In this document: positions 1 through 14,173 of the stretch, piece by piece
Numbering within the stretch: the first letter of the stretch is position 1
Layout of the letters: each line of letters starts with the position of its first letter
Source: Prinia subflava
Lineage: Eukaryota; Chordata; Aves; Passeriformes; Cisticolidae
Assembly (NCBI RefSeq): GCF_021018805.1
Contig: NC_086248.1
Location: 100,427,739-100,491,738 of the forward strand
Reading direction: 5' to 3'
Length of the DNA: 64,000 nt
Notes under the pieces: model-generated
What the model saw: only the letters and a program-made list of their open reading frames with translations
The model's database searches: none
Told to the model about the DNA's origin: nothing
Translations under genes and position numbers: made by a program

Positions 1-3000
1 AGTACTGGAAAAATGAAGAATGTGAAGGCAATATGGTTAATTTCCTGTTCATTATCATATTTTTTTCTCTATTTCTTACCCTTCCAGTTCAAGTAAGTAT
101 TTTAAGGCACCTACTAGAAATTATGGACTTCCCAGAGCTGATAGAAGTAACATATATAGCAGTTTTACTCTAAGAGTTACCATATTTTAGGATATCCTCC
201 AACCACAGTATTGGAGAAATAATAAAAGACAGACTGATTTCTAAACAGTCAGTTAAAAAAAATCTAAGCCAAATGCTCTTCCCAGTCCTGTAACTTCCAG
301 TTATAAATGTTCCTGGCACACCTGTGTGCATGAAGAAGAAAGAATTCGCCCTCCAGCATTTCTGTTTATTTACAAAACATTTTTACTGCTAAATCAAAGA
401 CAAAATTTAGCATCCAACTGAAAAAAACCCCTACTGTTTAATAATGATGTGGAATGTAACAGATCTATTTGTCTTTGTAATATTACACAAAAAGTTTAGA
501 TTTGTTATCCAAAATCTTTTTAAAAGCACAAACATATTTGATGATAAAACATTTTGCAAGTTCATTTCAGGTTTTTTCACACTGTTTTTGTCAATAAAAA
601 CCACATCAAAACCACTACTTTTTTCAGACTGCTCATGTAATTTCTGAAAAATATATATCAAAAAAAAAATCTAATAATACTTTCTGTGCTACTTAAAAAA
701 ACCTCCACTGAATACTCAATTAACCTTAGACAATTTCTGATGTTCCATTTGACCTGATGTATCCCTGTATACATTACTCACACCAAATTTCCCTGAATAT
801 CCACTGAACAGAATTTTCCATATAGAATTCATAACAAAAAGAATCCACCGGTATATTCTCTAAGAGTGAAACATTGTTAAATAGCTCCAAAAACTTATTT
901 TTGAAACACATATCAATAATGATATTCATATACTACATAGCTCTTCTCCATAGAAATGTGTATATCCAGAAACCAACCACTTTCCTTCATTAAATCCACA
1001 TTGAAATTTCAAAAATGTCAGTTAAGAACAAGATGAAATCACCTATTTTTAAGAACATAAATTGGAGAGCATAACACATGTAAATGAGGAGCAGCAAACT
1101 GGCCTAACTGCTGAAGACAAACTGGAATGAGCTGGATAACACTTCACAACATCATTTAAACCTGTACAAATGTGTCACAAAGTGAGCTGCAGGGTCTCTC
1201 AGGTCAGCACAGTGCTCACCTGGCACTGGCCAAGCGAGCACATCTTCACATTTCTGCACCATTTATAACACCGAATGACTGGCTCACACACATTTAAAGC
1301 AGTTTTGTCTTAAGGTACCCAAATATTTGCAGCTAATTACAGTAGTGAATTGTGAATCAAAATTCCATCAAAGCCATCCATTGAAGCCATCAAAACCTGA
1401 GAACAACTGAAAATCAATATCATTTAAGATGCATATGAAAGCAGGGTGAGCACAGGCAAATGAAACCTCAGATTAGGAAGAAAATTCAAAAGGCTGAATG
1501 CACAAGCTAGGTAATGCATGCAGCTGGACTTCAGTTAAATTCCCTTCAAAACCTTATTTGTGTTTAACCTGCAGCTGTGCTGAAAAGAAAGGGAGTATAA
1601 TAAAAAGAGAAGGTTAAAATGCAAGAATGAACAAAGATTGCCCAACAGGTCTTTGTCATGGTGCAGCTGAACAACACCTTGTATCCTAGGAAACACCAAG
1701 ATATTCCAAACACCTTCATGTCTCTTCCTGAAGTTACAATTCAGCACCACTAGCCATGTCATCATTGCTCATCTGTTCAAGACTTTAGGTCCACAAGGTT
1801 TTTGTCATATTTATCAAGGCTTCTCCTTAGCCACTTCTCTTCTTATGTCTTTCTCAAGTAAGAAGTGTGTCTTCTCTCAAGTAAGAGGCTTACTTCTCTC
1901 AATTTTATTGTACATAAATACAGCAATACAGCCCTCTCCACACATAAATCAGGAACAACCCAGCAAGGTAAAGTACAGGAAACACAGGATAAGACAGTTT
2001 TTCCTCTCCTTCTCCTATCAGCTTGCATTTAGACATACCATGAAAGGTTCATTCAGAATCTCTACTATTGCCCAGCCTCCTTGAGCTCTGTTCATCTAAC
2101 TACACACAGAGAGAAATAAAGAGAATAAATTGGAACAAAATTAAGCAGACTGGGAAAGACTGAATTGGGCAGAGAATATACACTGAGAAAACAAAGGAAA
2201 AAAAAATCACAGAACTGAAACCAAGAAAGAGAAACAAGAATAAGGGAGAGACTGGAACATGAGAATCATCCTATGCATATATTCACTGGGCATCTCTTAA
2301 ACGAAGGCTATTGCTATGCTACTTGGTGTTATAGCACTCTTCAAAATAAGATCCAATTGAACATATTAGTTCCTGAGAGTTGAACATGTGACATTACACT
2401 TGAAAGCATTTGCATTTCTATTAATTTTTAAACAAGTTATTACCAGCACATTCACTGTCCAAACATTCTAAAAGGGAAACTCAGAACTGATGGCAGATGC
2501 CTTACACAAAAAACAACTTTGGAGTGGGTTTTCCCCCCACCTTCTCTTTCATAAACAAGTAATCAAATTTTACTACCAAAAAAAAAAGAACAAAAGTGGG
2601 TTTTTTTCTTTCTACTACCAACATTACTTTAGCCTTCAGCTAAAGTTTCTTCTTACCAATCAAAGCCACATACACTGAAGATTCTCCCTGATTAGTTTGG
2701 CTGTTCTTTAGCAGAGCGGAACAAAGATGCTTGAAGGTAACAAAGGTCTGATAAAATTGATAAGTGCAGATTAAAACATTGGATTACAGCCAGCTTACAT
2801 AAACTGGAGATCAGGTTGACTTCAATTTCTGTGTACTGAAGATTTTCAAGACCACCACAAAAATAACATGGCATTTTGTGAATATCAATATAAATATAAA
2901 GTGGGTTTCAAAGAAACCTAGAAATTAAGAAATACTTGCAACTGCCCTTACAAGGTACTTTGAGTATTCATTTTAAATCTAGTTTCATATACATTTCTCT

Positions 3001-5857
3001 AAGGGTTAATCTAAACATACTTTAAACATGTCTACAGCACTTTCTCAGCAGATCCACATCCCAATGGCCTAAGTTCAGACAGCAGGACCCAAGAAAATAT
3101 AAGTTCATTTCCTCACTTAAGCATGCCTTTCCAAAACAGTGAACACAAGCCATTTTGGGCATTTTCCTTTCTCAGACAGAAAGTAAAACATACCTGGATA
3201 ACCAAAATTGAAATCATGACTGTGAACCAAAAAAACCCCTTTTTTGTCCTTATTCAGCCACACGAGTACTTCAAACAAGAGAGCAGCTCTTCCCCCCTCT
3301 CTCCTTTTACACTGCACTGCATCATTCATGTGCTAACCTAGCAATTAAGAGTTTTGCAGACCTTCTGGCAACATGATGTAAGCAGTGCCAAAAAAACACA
3401 AAACAAAACCACCAAAAACAAAGACTCTGAAGGTTAATCAAAGAACAAAGGCAATGGAGTATACACACACAAAAAGTAAATACCAAGACTGAAGATGGCT
3501 GTCAAGATTTCTGAGAAACAACAGGTCAGCATTTCCAAATAGTGAGCCAGTAATACAATAACAGAATCTCCAAATGATTGCTCCCTGAAGTTTTTACATT
3601 TTCTAAATTAGTAAGTATATTTTCATTAATAAAGGTCAGAATACTTAACTATACTGTATGATATTATAGTATTCTGTATATTCAAACATTCCCACCCTTT
3701 TCTACAAAATTCTTGTACAAGATCCACTATGGCCCTGAAATAAGGCAGCATTTTCGTAGCAGCAGTTTTATAGAAGCAAGTTTTGCATAGTAACTGAGGC
3801 TTAAATTAAGTATTCAGAATAGTACTTCATATTCTCCCCACATTGACTAGCTTTGCACCAAATAAAGCAAACAGCTCTACTGATTTCAGCAAACATAGGG
3901 CCTGTTAATGGCAACTGGACTTTTCTCCCTTCCCTTTGCTCTAGTTTCACTGCTAAATCAATGCTGAATTATAAGTATGTATGCCAATACCTAAAAATCC
4001 CACCAGGAATGCCAAGGGTACTTTAACCCGCACAGGGATTCTTATAAATACTAGACATTTTCTATTTTAAAAGCATATTCTCTATAATGCTTTCCTACAA
4101 TACCTGAAGAATTTTTAGCACACTCAAGGGAGCTACAACAGAATACCCATTCTAATAACTTTTCCTCTGTGTGATACTCTTCAAAATCAGGATCTAAATA
4201 GACATAAAAATAAGCTTTTGCTGTATTCCTTTGCACTAGAGTTACTGAAAAATGCCCACCTTTTAAACCAGAATACTCTCTCGCTCCTTCTCTAACTTGG
4301 AAAGCTTCTTTTTGTAGCCTTCTTTTTCAGTTAGTACTCCATAAACTTTAAGACTTGCAGATCTGAGAGCTCAGACTGAGAAGGTCACCAAGAGACCCTC
4401 AGTTTAAGTCTGTATCAATCTATAGTTTATACTTAAGCTGGGGAAATTATTCCTACTTCATTCTCCATAGAAGGGGGTTGCAAAGGAGAGACTGCAAGGA
4501 GCTGCACATCCTTACAGGTGAGAAAGGCTCTGAACAGCACAAAAAAGTTTTGACACTAAAAGAACTCTTTGTTCTCAATTACTCAGTTACTTATTTTCCC
4601 TTCATACTGTCATTGCAGCTTTATTCGTCTCGAACTTTCCAAAAACTTCCTTTTGGAGAAAAGGAAGAACCACCTTTTAAAGAAGCTGATCCCTTCAAAA
4701 ATTTGAATCTAACAGCATTTGCAGTACTTTGGACTGAGTTTTTGCCACCTCATGCTTATATTTATTTAAATTTTAAAACTTGCAGATGACAGCATTTACT
4801 GATTGTTAGTATTCCATGAGCTCTTAGCCTTCCTTATTACTATACAACCTAGAGACATATTATAAAACCTTTTTTTTCCTAATTCTTTGTGGAAGCTACC
4901 ATCTACCCTGTTCTCCTTTCATGGTTTTTTTCATGTAATACACAGTAGTTTTAGGTTTTGATTTATTATTGTAGAATTTAAGTTTCCATGAAGAGAAAAT
5001 AAAAAGAAATACATAATTCATAAAAATCTTATGAATCTTTTTAAACCTTGCTGCTGAGGCTTACATAGTTCCAGAATGTTGAGGTGGTATCAAGAAGTGG
5101 TCTGGAAACTCCCATGGATTTGAAAGCCAATTAAACACCATGACATCCCTGATTCAAGCCATCCTTCCCTGAGGGACAGATCATCAGACGCAGGAATCTT
5201 ACTCTGAAAAACTTCACTACTCGTTTATCCTTTTATTTTTTCTCTGGGCACTGATGCTGAACATCACATTGGAAACCAAACATGAAGGCTAGAGACATTT
5301 CATCTCTGGCCCAACAAAGAACCCATTAAATTAGAGATCACAGCCTAGACCATGGTATTAAAAATATATAAATCTCTGCTGGGAAACAAACACACACACT
5401 GTTGCATGGCTGCAAACATTTGTTGGCAGACTGACTTCAAGAGACACGTCTATGTTCCTTTTCTCCATTACTATCTTAGCTGGTGACGCAACCAGCAAAT
5501 CTGCAAAAAGAGCCTGACTTCATGCTGTTACTTTAATTCACTTACCTCCGCTGGGTGGCCTTTATTTTGAATTTGTATGCACCACAATATTGGCCCAGTT
5601 TAAACTCCCTGAGTAATACTGCACAAGAGTTTCTGGCAAGATTAATGGGAAGTGGATTTTTGGAAAACCCTTTAAGCACTTTCTTTGTAAATGGCCACAG
5701 GATGCCTAATGGAATAAGAAGCATTTCTCACAAGTCAGCTGTTCTATGTAGTTTTCACTACTTGAACAGAGGTCTAAGGTACTTCCATTCCAGAGGTTAC
5801 ATGAGGATTTTGCCTTAGAGTTCACTTTCTGCATAGAGAAAGAGTTAAAAAATAACT
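1..5857. other. Unique AT-rich non-coding DNA
   Basis: No supported gene. All six frames are broken by stop codons at short intervals, and the short open frames have no recognisable domain or codon bias. The stretch holds an A/C-rich patch near 3388-3420 and an imperfect local duplication at about 1850-1900, where a TCTCAAGTAAGA unit appears twice. It also holds one splice-acceptor-like site at 4617-4618, listed separately. I see no known interspersed repeat here, although old diverged ones could be missed by eye. Confidence 0.7.
4619..4789 (+). other. Possible exon-like open frame (weak)
   Basis: A strong-looking splice acceptor (pyrimidine-rich tract ending TCATTGCAG at 4618) is followed by a frame open to the TGA at 4787-4789. 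The deduced peptide is rich in Pro, Phe, Glu and Lys and contains a DPF tripeptide near KEADPFKNLN. DPF is the AP2-adaptor binding motif of endocytic proteins, but one copy means little. No convincing donor follows; GCA/GTACTT is weak. I do not recognise a gene, and chance is the likeliest explanation. Confidence 0.12.
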
Positions 5858-6152
5858 AATCATAGAATGGTTTGGGCTGGAAGGGACCTTAAACATCATC
5901 CAGTTCCAAATTCTCTGCCATGGACAGAGACACCTTCCACTAGACCAAGTTGCTCAGAGCCCCAGCCAAGCTAGCTTTGAACCATTCCCAGGGATGGGGC
6001 ATCCACAGCTTCTCTGGGCAATTTGCTCCAGTGCCTCACTAGCCTAACAGTGAAGAATTTCATCCTAATATCCAATCTAAACCTACACTCTCTTAGTTTG
6101 AAGCCAAACCCCCTTTTCCTGTCACTACATGCTCTTGTAAATAGTCTTTCCA
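5858..6152 (-). mobile_element. CR1 LINE, 3'-end fragment
   Basis: The plus strand begins AATCATAGAATGGTTTGGG, which is the reverse complement of the avian CR1 3' terminus. It continues through family-typical blocks: GGAAGGGACCTTAAA, CCATGGACAGAGACACCTTC, GATGGGGCATCCACAGCTTC and CAGTGAAGAATTTCATCCTA. The element therefore lies on the minus strand and is truncated at its 5' end, as most CR1 copies are. About 295 bp remain, covering the end of ORF2 and the 3' UTR. No reverse transcriptase core is left, so it cannot move. The short open frames inside it (for example 5971-6153 and 6023-6253) are by-products. Confidence 0.95.
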
Positions 6153-9100
6153 TTAAGATATCATATCAAAAACATTTAATTCCTAAGGCTCATTTTCAGG
6201 AATTTCCTTTAAAAAAAATTAGAACACAGAAGAATCAACTGGCTCAGTTGTAACTGTCTCTAATCAGAATTATTTTACAAAGTTAGTTTGCAATGACATT
6301 GAACTGTTAAGTTGCCAATTTGCAAGTATTTTAGGAAAATCCATACAATTAAAATATTCCAAATGAAATGCTAGGTTTTCAAAATTGTGCTCTCTGACAT
6401 CACACCTATCTCCTAAATGATCAAGAAAAGAAGAAGCAGCATCTCATCTTAACCCCTACACCTTCATTTTCTTTCCACTCTCCTGAGCTCCCAAATGATT
6501 TTTCACTTCCATTTACTTTTTAGTGTCTCTTTTAATAGAGAAAAAAGAAAAAAAGTTTAAATCATGAACATAATTTCCTTCCCCTAATAATTGTCTTCTC
6601 TCTATTAATTAAACGAACTGTTAATCAATTTGGGATAGATATTTCTGAGACAGGCAGCACACCTGTGCTGGCAAACCCCTCACTAGAATCAAGAATGGAT
6701 TGTGAGCACCAGAAATTTCACTACAAAGTCACAAATCTCAAAGGAAAGAACTGCCACTGTGTCCTTACAGTTATTAAAAAAAAAAAAAAAGGCTAAATCT
6801 CACATGCAATAGTGCCTGGAAATCGATTTTAGAACATCCCTCCTATTCAGACACATGGAAAACACTTTTACAGGCAAGACAGAATGGATTGATTTTTAGA
6901 CAAAAATATAGGAGTCTGAAAAGCAGCTATGTATTGGAGTGAATCACGCAAGAGCTGAGAGTCTGATCTCCTGTGGTTTATTGTGATAAAAACCTGATCT
7001 GGAATTCCCACATAGACTTTTTTCTTCCAGTAGCAGAGGACCATCTCTTGCCACCACCCAGTGATCAATTAGATATATCATATGACAGAACAAATTATCT
7101 ATGGAGCACATTTAATTAATGGCATAGAAAACAAAACAAGCTTTGTTTTTTTACTTCCACAGTCTTCTGAAAGGTCTTTAAAAAATGTAATGCTGTCAGA
7201 CTCACTGCTTTCAAAGGAAAATTAGCTAATTTTAGTTTATGTTACATTCAAGAATGCATTTTATGAACTAATGATGGCTTTTACCCCAAGAAAATAAGCA
7301 TTCTTCATACCTTGACAGTAAACTTTCATTTGATCATTTTAGCAGAAAATTTCACTCACTGTACCATGTAACGTGATATAATTGTCTCACATGAAATAGC
7401 AATGCCAGCTTCTGCTGTGTGGAACAGGAAGATGTGAATTGGAATTCAGTTGCATAATGAGCCACTCATACTAAACAACTTTACAGCCTCCTAAGTTATA
7501 TGTTGATATTGTTGTAAATGTGCAAGGGAGACCAGTATTTACTTTAGTCTCTGACTGCTCACACAACAGGGATTTGTAACTCAGAAGAAAAACCCATTGG
7601 TGAAAACATTAAGGTGAGCTGAGCGTCCAGAAAAAAAATAGGTGTCAAATACATTCATGATGTAACTCCAATTTGGATCATTCCAGAAGACCACAGGGTT
7701 CAATAAATTACAAGCTGCACTAGTAATTCATCTTGGCTTGGAGCACCAGTCCCATTACCTCCTGCTAAAGAAAGATTCCTTAAGGCTAACAACATGCTCT
7801 TTCTTACCTCCTTCCCTGGTAGCAGAACGTTTACTTACAGACAGATCATTTTTCACTGGCTTCCAATTTCAGAAATGCATTCAATGAGCAAAAAACCCCA
7901 AAGATTGGATTTTGTCTTGCATGCTTAGTCACCCAGCAATCAAATAAGCCATTGACAAATGGTCTACAAGAGCTATAGTCAACAGCAAAATGTTTAAACA
8001 GCCAGTCCAGTCATCCTGGCAAGTTTGTAGGCATGTTTAAGAGTTATGAGTTATCTGTTGTTTTGACTAATAAATTAAAAAATCTCCATTTGCACAAAAC
8101 TAAATTCAAACTTGTATTTAAAATCTACTCTCATTATTTTCAGTCAAATATCAGATTTTCTGTGTTTAAGAAATACAGATTAGAAAGGCCAGGCCTTGGA
8201 AGACTTTCCAAGGACTTCAGCCCTGAACAAGGTTATTAACTCCCATAAAGCCACATTTTCATAAGCTACCTAAGCAGATTCAGGAGTGTTTGAGAGCAGG
8301 TTGATCTGCCTTCACCACACACTCACAGCCTCTCCTCCTACAGACACTCATCCTGGTACATGGCAGCACAGGCCAATGAAAGGGGTCACCAGGCCAAGAT
8401 TAAACAGTGATTAAGAATATCTTTTTGGATCTTGGCCTGGTTCTAAAGTCTCCTTACTTTACCAGGACAGCTGACTAAGAAGCTCCAGTAAGTTATCCAA
8501 TGGTCCACATTAAAGGGATGACTTATTTTTCCTAAGCTAATTGCTCACAAGGGTGAACAAAGTAGATTGCATTTAGCTTCTTGAGCAGTTTAAAGAGAAC
8601 CACACCTGTTGACTCTTCAGTAAGGGACAATATGCTAATTCATGACCACTTGTACTAGAATATAATTTACAATAAAAATTATGTGCTCATAGGCTCCTTC
8701 CAACACTAGCTCTAGAATTTAAACAAAGATCCCAGGTTATATTGCATTTCTTGACCATCATATTTCTCCTAATTAGATGTTTTTTCAAGTCATTGTAACC
8801 AAGTTGAAGTCAAGCAGTTACAAAATGGTTATTTGGCTAATTAAAGGAAGCAATGCAGTTGCTTCCCCTTTCCCCTCCTCCAAGTCTGTCAGTCCATTCT
8901 ACATACATCTAATCTTCTAGTCATCCCTCAAGTACTACAAACCTTTCTACCCTGAGTGGTAGCAATTTGAATTCAAAACCAATAACCTTTCCCTTTTTTA
9001 TTACTGCCTTTTCTTGTATTACAGGTGTTTGCTGCCTTTGTCTTCAAGCTAAAACAAGCCTAGCATTAAGACAAACACTGCTTCATTGCATACATATATA

Positions 9101-12100
9101 ATTATGAAAGGTTTTAAGCAGTAGCATCTATTTCTGGAGAATGTAGAAATCTGACCAAGCTAATAAGCATCCTGCACCTCTTCCACAGGTACTACTTTAA
9201 TCCACTTCCCCTTCCACAACATTTTCAAGCTTTATCACCAGATTTACTGCAGTATTGTGGAAAATGCAGAGTTCCATCACATGCTTGCCATCATACAATC
9301 ACTCATTTAAAAGACTTAGTAAACATGTTCAGGACTGTTCTCAGAACATTTTTCTTCTTCCAGCTTTCCTCCTGCACACTGTAAGGAAATGGACCTTTTC
9401 AACACCTCGAAATTAAAGTAACTTTGACAAACCTCCCTGCTCCAAGATCCCCTCTGTGCAGGTGTGCCTGAAGCTAGTATAGCATCCAGCTCCCTTTGGG
9501 TGCTGGTCTGACACTCCCCAACAAACCAGTGGATGAAGAAAGAAAAGGAGGTAGACTAGGAGAAAGATAAAACTCTTCTGTGTCTTTTCTGCAGTGGTTG
9601 TAATTAAATTTTAATATTTTGCATACAACTGAGGCAGGGATAATAAAGTATTTGTTTTATCCTCTAAATAACACTTCTGTTTGAAGTCACTCAGCAATCG
9701 CATGTGACCTCTTTCTAAAATCTCCAAACTTAAAGAATAAATATTCATCCTCCGTCAGATCTAGAAGCAACAGTGAAAAATAAGACTTACAACTGAAACT
9801 GGAATACTTAAGCATGTTTAATTGCTTTTTCTTCCTTCCCCTCAGCTAAACAACAATTAATTAAACCCTATTACAAAGCAGAGTAGAACACTTAAGTAGT
9901 CTTCAGCAGCTGGTTATGCAGCCTCACTCTTCTGGAGATGGCAACAGGTAATATCTGTGAGGGTTACCTGAGGAACAAAACCATTTAATTGGAGACGGTA
10001 AAGGGACAAGTAAGTTCTTAAAACATCCTCACAAACTCTTGTTCTGGTCTCTAAATATAACTGCTTTCATCTAAGCCTTATCACACTCACATGGAAATGA
10101 GTAAAATTTATATTTAAGCTCTACAACATGTAGGCACATGTACACATTCACCCTCCTGCAGCACATTTTTGTATATCCTACCTTTGTTCTCTATTTCTTT
10201 TCCAAATTCCAATGAGTTTATCACCAAAATCTTTATATTGGCTTCAAAACAGAGTAGCTAAAATAACTGAATAAAAATACTTCTTCCATATTAAAATGCA
10301 GTTTTAAGCATTTCAGAATCTTCAGATCTTCCTCCTTTATTAGGCAGATCAGCATTATGCTTATTAAAGCTTCAGGATGTCTTTGAATTTTTCTTGCCTT
10401 TTTTCCAAAATGACCAGAATATTTTTCATTGATATGCATTAATTTTCAACATAAATTTCATACATATTGAGCCAAGTTTTTCAAGTTGATCAAACATCAA
10501 CTAGAAACATAAGTATGGCTGCCTTTTTAAGACTCAGACAACCCACGGTGTTTCCAAGGCAATCATTCAGAATTTGAGAGCATAAGAAGCTGCAGAATCA
10601 GAAGATTGGGCACTGTGGCTTCCTCCATCCCTTCTTTTTAAATTTAGATTATTGGAAAGATCTAAAGAAAACCATAACACTATAAGAGATACTGCAATGG
10701 TTTGAGAGCTTGGAGTTTCCTGAGGAAGGGCAGAGGGGGACAGACATGATATGTCTGACTTGGAGCTTTATGTTCTAGTTTCTTGGAATTTTTTTTATAA
10801 TTTTGTAACATCCCCCCCACTTCTTTTTACCTATGTTCCTCTTGTAGATGCTGGCAAGAATTCTCACTTTCTATTACAGGTAAACACAGGCACAGAGGAA
10901 AGATTTCTGACCTTTTCTGGGGACTCATAAGCAACACAGTGTTTTTGAAGAGTCATGATGCAATGGCCTTAAATCTCCATGCAAATAAATAATGTATTGC
11001 TATGCATATAGAGGAAGACAAGTATTCCATTCAGGATGTATCCTTTTACAATCTCAGTTAATGGCTTTTGAGATCATCATTAGAACTGCACAAGAACAGT
11101 ATTTTGAAGAGATGAAAGCCATTCAGGAATGAGTCAAATCTCTTACACCATTTCTTAACAAAATACAAATGTTGCTGCAAAGAACTATAATGCACATCCA
11201 ATTTCAATGACAGGCATAAGGCCTAATGGAAAAAAGAAAAAAAAATAAAAAGGCTCTGATTATGGCATTTACTCAGCTTCTCTCAGCACAAGAAAGGAGC
11301 AGAGAAAAAGCAATCTAAGACACCCAAGTGTCTTTTAGGATGTTGCACACCAAACTCATGGATAGGAATCAGAAGTAAGGCCACATTTGACTACACAGTA
11401 TTATAGTATGATCACAGTTTGGCATTCTTGAATAAGTCTCCAGGTATGTGGTACGTTCCTTAAAATTTGATGGATCTTCCTTTCCACCTACTTCACTACA
11501 TTACTCCTTTAAGTCTAGAAATAGACATTTTGTTTTTACAATTGATTGATTACAAATTATTAACAAGAGGTTTTCAACACCATCATGTCACATAATGTAG
11601 CAGACAACAAGGGACTAGAAAGAACACCCTAAGTCATGAATTTCACCCCCTCATATTAGAAGTAGTCCACTTACTTTCCTTACTATAGGAAGGGCAAAAT
11701 TTTACACACAGAAGTTCATTATGACACTCCAGTGGTCTCAGTAGTTCAGAAGGACAGAAAAAAAGAACACCAGTGCAAAATCCTCCACTCCACCCTCCCA
11801 GTTTTCCTGTACCTTTCATTACTTGTTTTACGCATATTGATTATAGAAAGGCTTTAAAGCGAGTACACTACTCACTTTACTGAGATGTTCTCATCTCAGC
11901 ACTCACTTGAAAAATACTAAGTAAAGGTACCTGTTCAGCCCTCAAAACCCTGTCTGCTTTTATGAGTCAAAAGAAAATTTACTTCTCAGAGTTAAAAAGA
12001 TGTCTTCAAAGACAAGATATTTGAAAGCTCTTTCACCATAAATACCCTGGCTTCCATAGAAGTTAGTATTTCAGAGGCAGAATGCAATTAGTCATTAACA

Positions 12101-12350
12101 GCATGCTTTAAGCTTTCTTTAAAACAAAGAAAGATTCTTTTAAAAAGCCATTGCCTCACAACAAGGGTAGAGACCATTCTGGATTGCCCAGTGCTTTTCT
12201 CTGTAATTGGATGCATATCCTATCTAGTTAAACCCATGTTACCAGAAGACACTGGAAAGACTATCCTGTTCTTTCTTCAAACAAAAATTATGCCTGAAAG
12301 TATGAAAGTATGTAATGTTAAGGTTCATATAAATATACTTTTACTGATGA
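6153..12350. other. Unique AT-rich non-coding DNA
   Basis: Six kilobases with no gene or repeat that I recognise. There is a 15-A run at 6776-6790. Two small perfect inverted repeats are visible: CCTTGGAA/TTCCAAGG near 8194-8213 and CAGACAT/ATGTCTG near 10741-10757. A somewhat more GC-rich patch at about 8280-8400 contains an acceptor-like TCTCCTCCTACAG but no supportable exon. Confidence 0.65.
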
Positions 12351-12493
12351 GTTTGTTTGGTTTTTTTGTTTGTTTGGTTGGTTGGTTTTTGTTTTGTTTT
12401 GTTTTTGTTGTTGTTCGTTGGTTGGTTTGTGGTTTTTTTTGGTTTTATTTTTTGGTTCGTTGGTTGGTTGGGGTTTTTTTTTTTGTTTTTTTG
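12351..12493 (+). repeat. (TTTG)n/(TTGG)n low-complexity tract
   Basis: About 140 bp of almost pure T and G on the plus strand, made of TTTG, TTGG and TTG units with T runs up to 10. It creates a spurious 169-codon open frame (12191-12700) whose translation here is a meaningless Phe/Val/Gly/Leu/Trp string. This is a simple repeat, not a gene. Confidence 0.95.
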
Positions 12494-14060
12494 GAATCAG
12501 CCAGCTGGTTTCATGTTGAAAATACAGATTTATTCTTTAAAGGCTACTTGACAAAAGGTGTTCAGAAAAACACCACAAAATCCTGCTTCAAAAGCCGTAA
12601 GACAACAGGTATTATCAGCAGGAATTCTTGTCTATTTATTAATACAATAAACTCAACAGGGCTTTTTTACACATTTGGAGTTGCTCTGCAAACATGTTGA
12701 ATGCTTTAAGTGCAGAGACACCTGGTAATGTTTTCATGATTAAAAGATTTGTGTTCATTTGAAAGCAACTTGCAGAGTTTCTACATATTCCTTTCAAGAA
12801 GTTAGTAAGTAAAGCACATACCCTAAGTAATAAATATATTTTTGGTCTTGCTTGAATCAGCAGAATGGTTTGGAAAAAAAGCCAATTAAAGACATTCTCC
12901 TCTCAAAATCACATCTTATACCTGAAGTTTAGGGGTTTCTTTAATTTTTGCAAATAAGCTATCAAATACCAGAAGCAATCTAGGGGCTCTGTATTAATGA
13001 ACAAAACACACAGTAAGAGAACTGCCTAGATATAAGCTGACAGCATAGCAACACAATATCTCTATATATTCTGAACAATTATTACAAAGTTAGCAGCAAA
13101 CCTACACATTATACTTGCAAAACCTTTGTTCACATGGTATTTAAGACTCTGTTTTTAAGGTACTTCCTATCTATGCAAATGCAAAGCAATTACACTGTTT
13201 TACCTGTTACAAACGTGCATATGAATACAGATGCATTCACTCTGCATACAGAAATGATCCTCATAGAAGAAAGAAGAAGAAATGAGCAAAGCACAAAGGA
13301 GCTTCAAGTAAGGAAGGTGCATTCACTGACACACCGATAGAAATCCTTTGGGAACAAAGACAGGGGTGAGGCAAAACCGGATCCAGCAAGGGGAAATACA
13401 GACACAAACCACCATCCTGGTCCTTGCCAGGCAACAAAATGCTGTGTTATATGACAGCCCCAAATTATTAAGAGTAGTAACTTTAAACCTGAATGGCCAA
13501 CCTCATGTCACTTACAGGACAAACCAGCTACACAAGCAAGAGCACTTGGAAGTGGGAATCAGCTCCATGCCAGCAACAAGCAGACAATACTTCTGTCGGG
13601 AGTTTGTATCCTTGTATTGCCAAAGGATGTTCTACTGGCATTCACAGAGCACCTTGCTAATGAATTCTGGAGAGCAAGCTAAATCTGCAGAGCATGGCAT
13701 TCTCTGCTCTCTTTCCGATCAGGCTCAGAAAAGACTTGCTCTCCAAGAGGGACCTAAAAGCCTAGATGGGGAAGCAGCACAGCAGTGCAAAGCCAGAGGT
13801 TGTAGATGACCGTATCTACGATGTCTACTACAATTACTATGAAGATACTCTACATTTACTTCCCTTCAATTACTTGTTATTCATTCAAGTGTTGCTGTTG
13901 ACAATACTGAGATTTAAATGGCATGGATTTAACTGAACAAAGGTAGGAGATTTTGGTTGACTATCATAGCTCAGCTACCATTTTCAAGAGACAAATCATA
14001 AGGCAAGATTCCTCAAAAAAAATCCCAAGTATTTTAGAGCTTGCTTATCCCTAGCACAAG

Positions 14061-14104
14061 AGAAAAAAAAACCCAAAAAACCACCACCACAACAACAACA
14101 AAAA
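14061..14104 (+). repeat. A/C-rich simple repeat ending in (AAC)n
   Basis: A-rich sequence with ACC and AAC trinucleotide units (CCACCACCACAACAACAACA), about 44 bp. It is a low-complexity tract with no further role visible. Confidence 0.9.
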
Positions 14105-14159
14105 CTGACAGAGCACTTAGTGACTGGCTGAAAATTAATTTGGGTCACTCTACAGTACA

Positions 14160-14173
14160 GTTACCATGGCAAC
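14160..14173. promoter_or_regulatory. RFX-type X-box palindrome (candidate)
   Basis: GTTACCATGGCAAC matches the 14-bp inverted-repeat X-box bound by RFX transcription factors (consensus GTTRCCATGGYAAC) at every position. It lies in otherwise AT-rich DNA. RFX factors are known to control ciliary genes and MHC class II genes. Nothing here shows occupancy, and no target gene is visible in the window. Confidence 0.4.

Noticed and set aside
12191..12700. Longest open frame (169 codons)
   Set aside because: Its middle is a T/G simple repeat encoding a Phe/Val/Gly/Leu/Trp string; the flanks show no domain.
13348..13809. 153-codon plus-strand open frame outside any recognised repeat
   Set aside because: No recognisable domain, family resemblance or signal peptide. 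One open frame of this length is not surprising in 64 kb, and no conservation test was possible.
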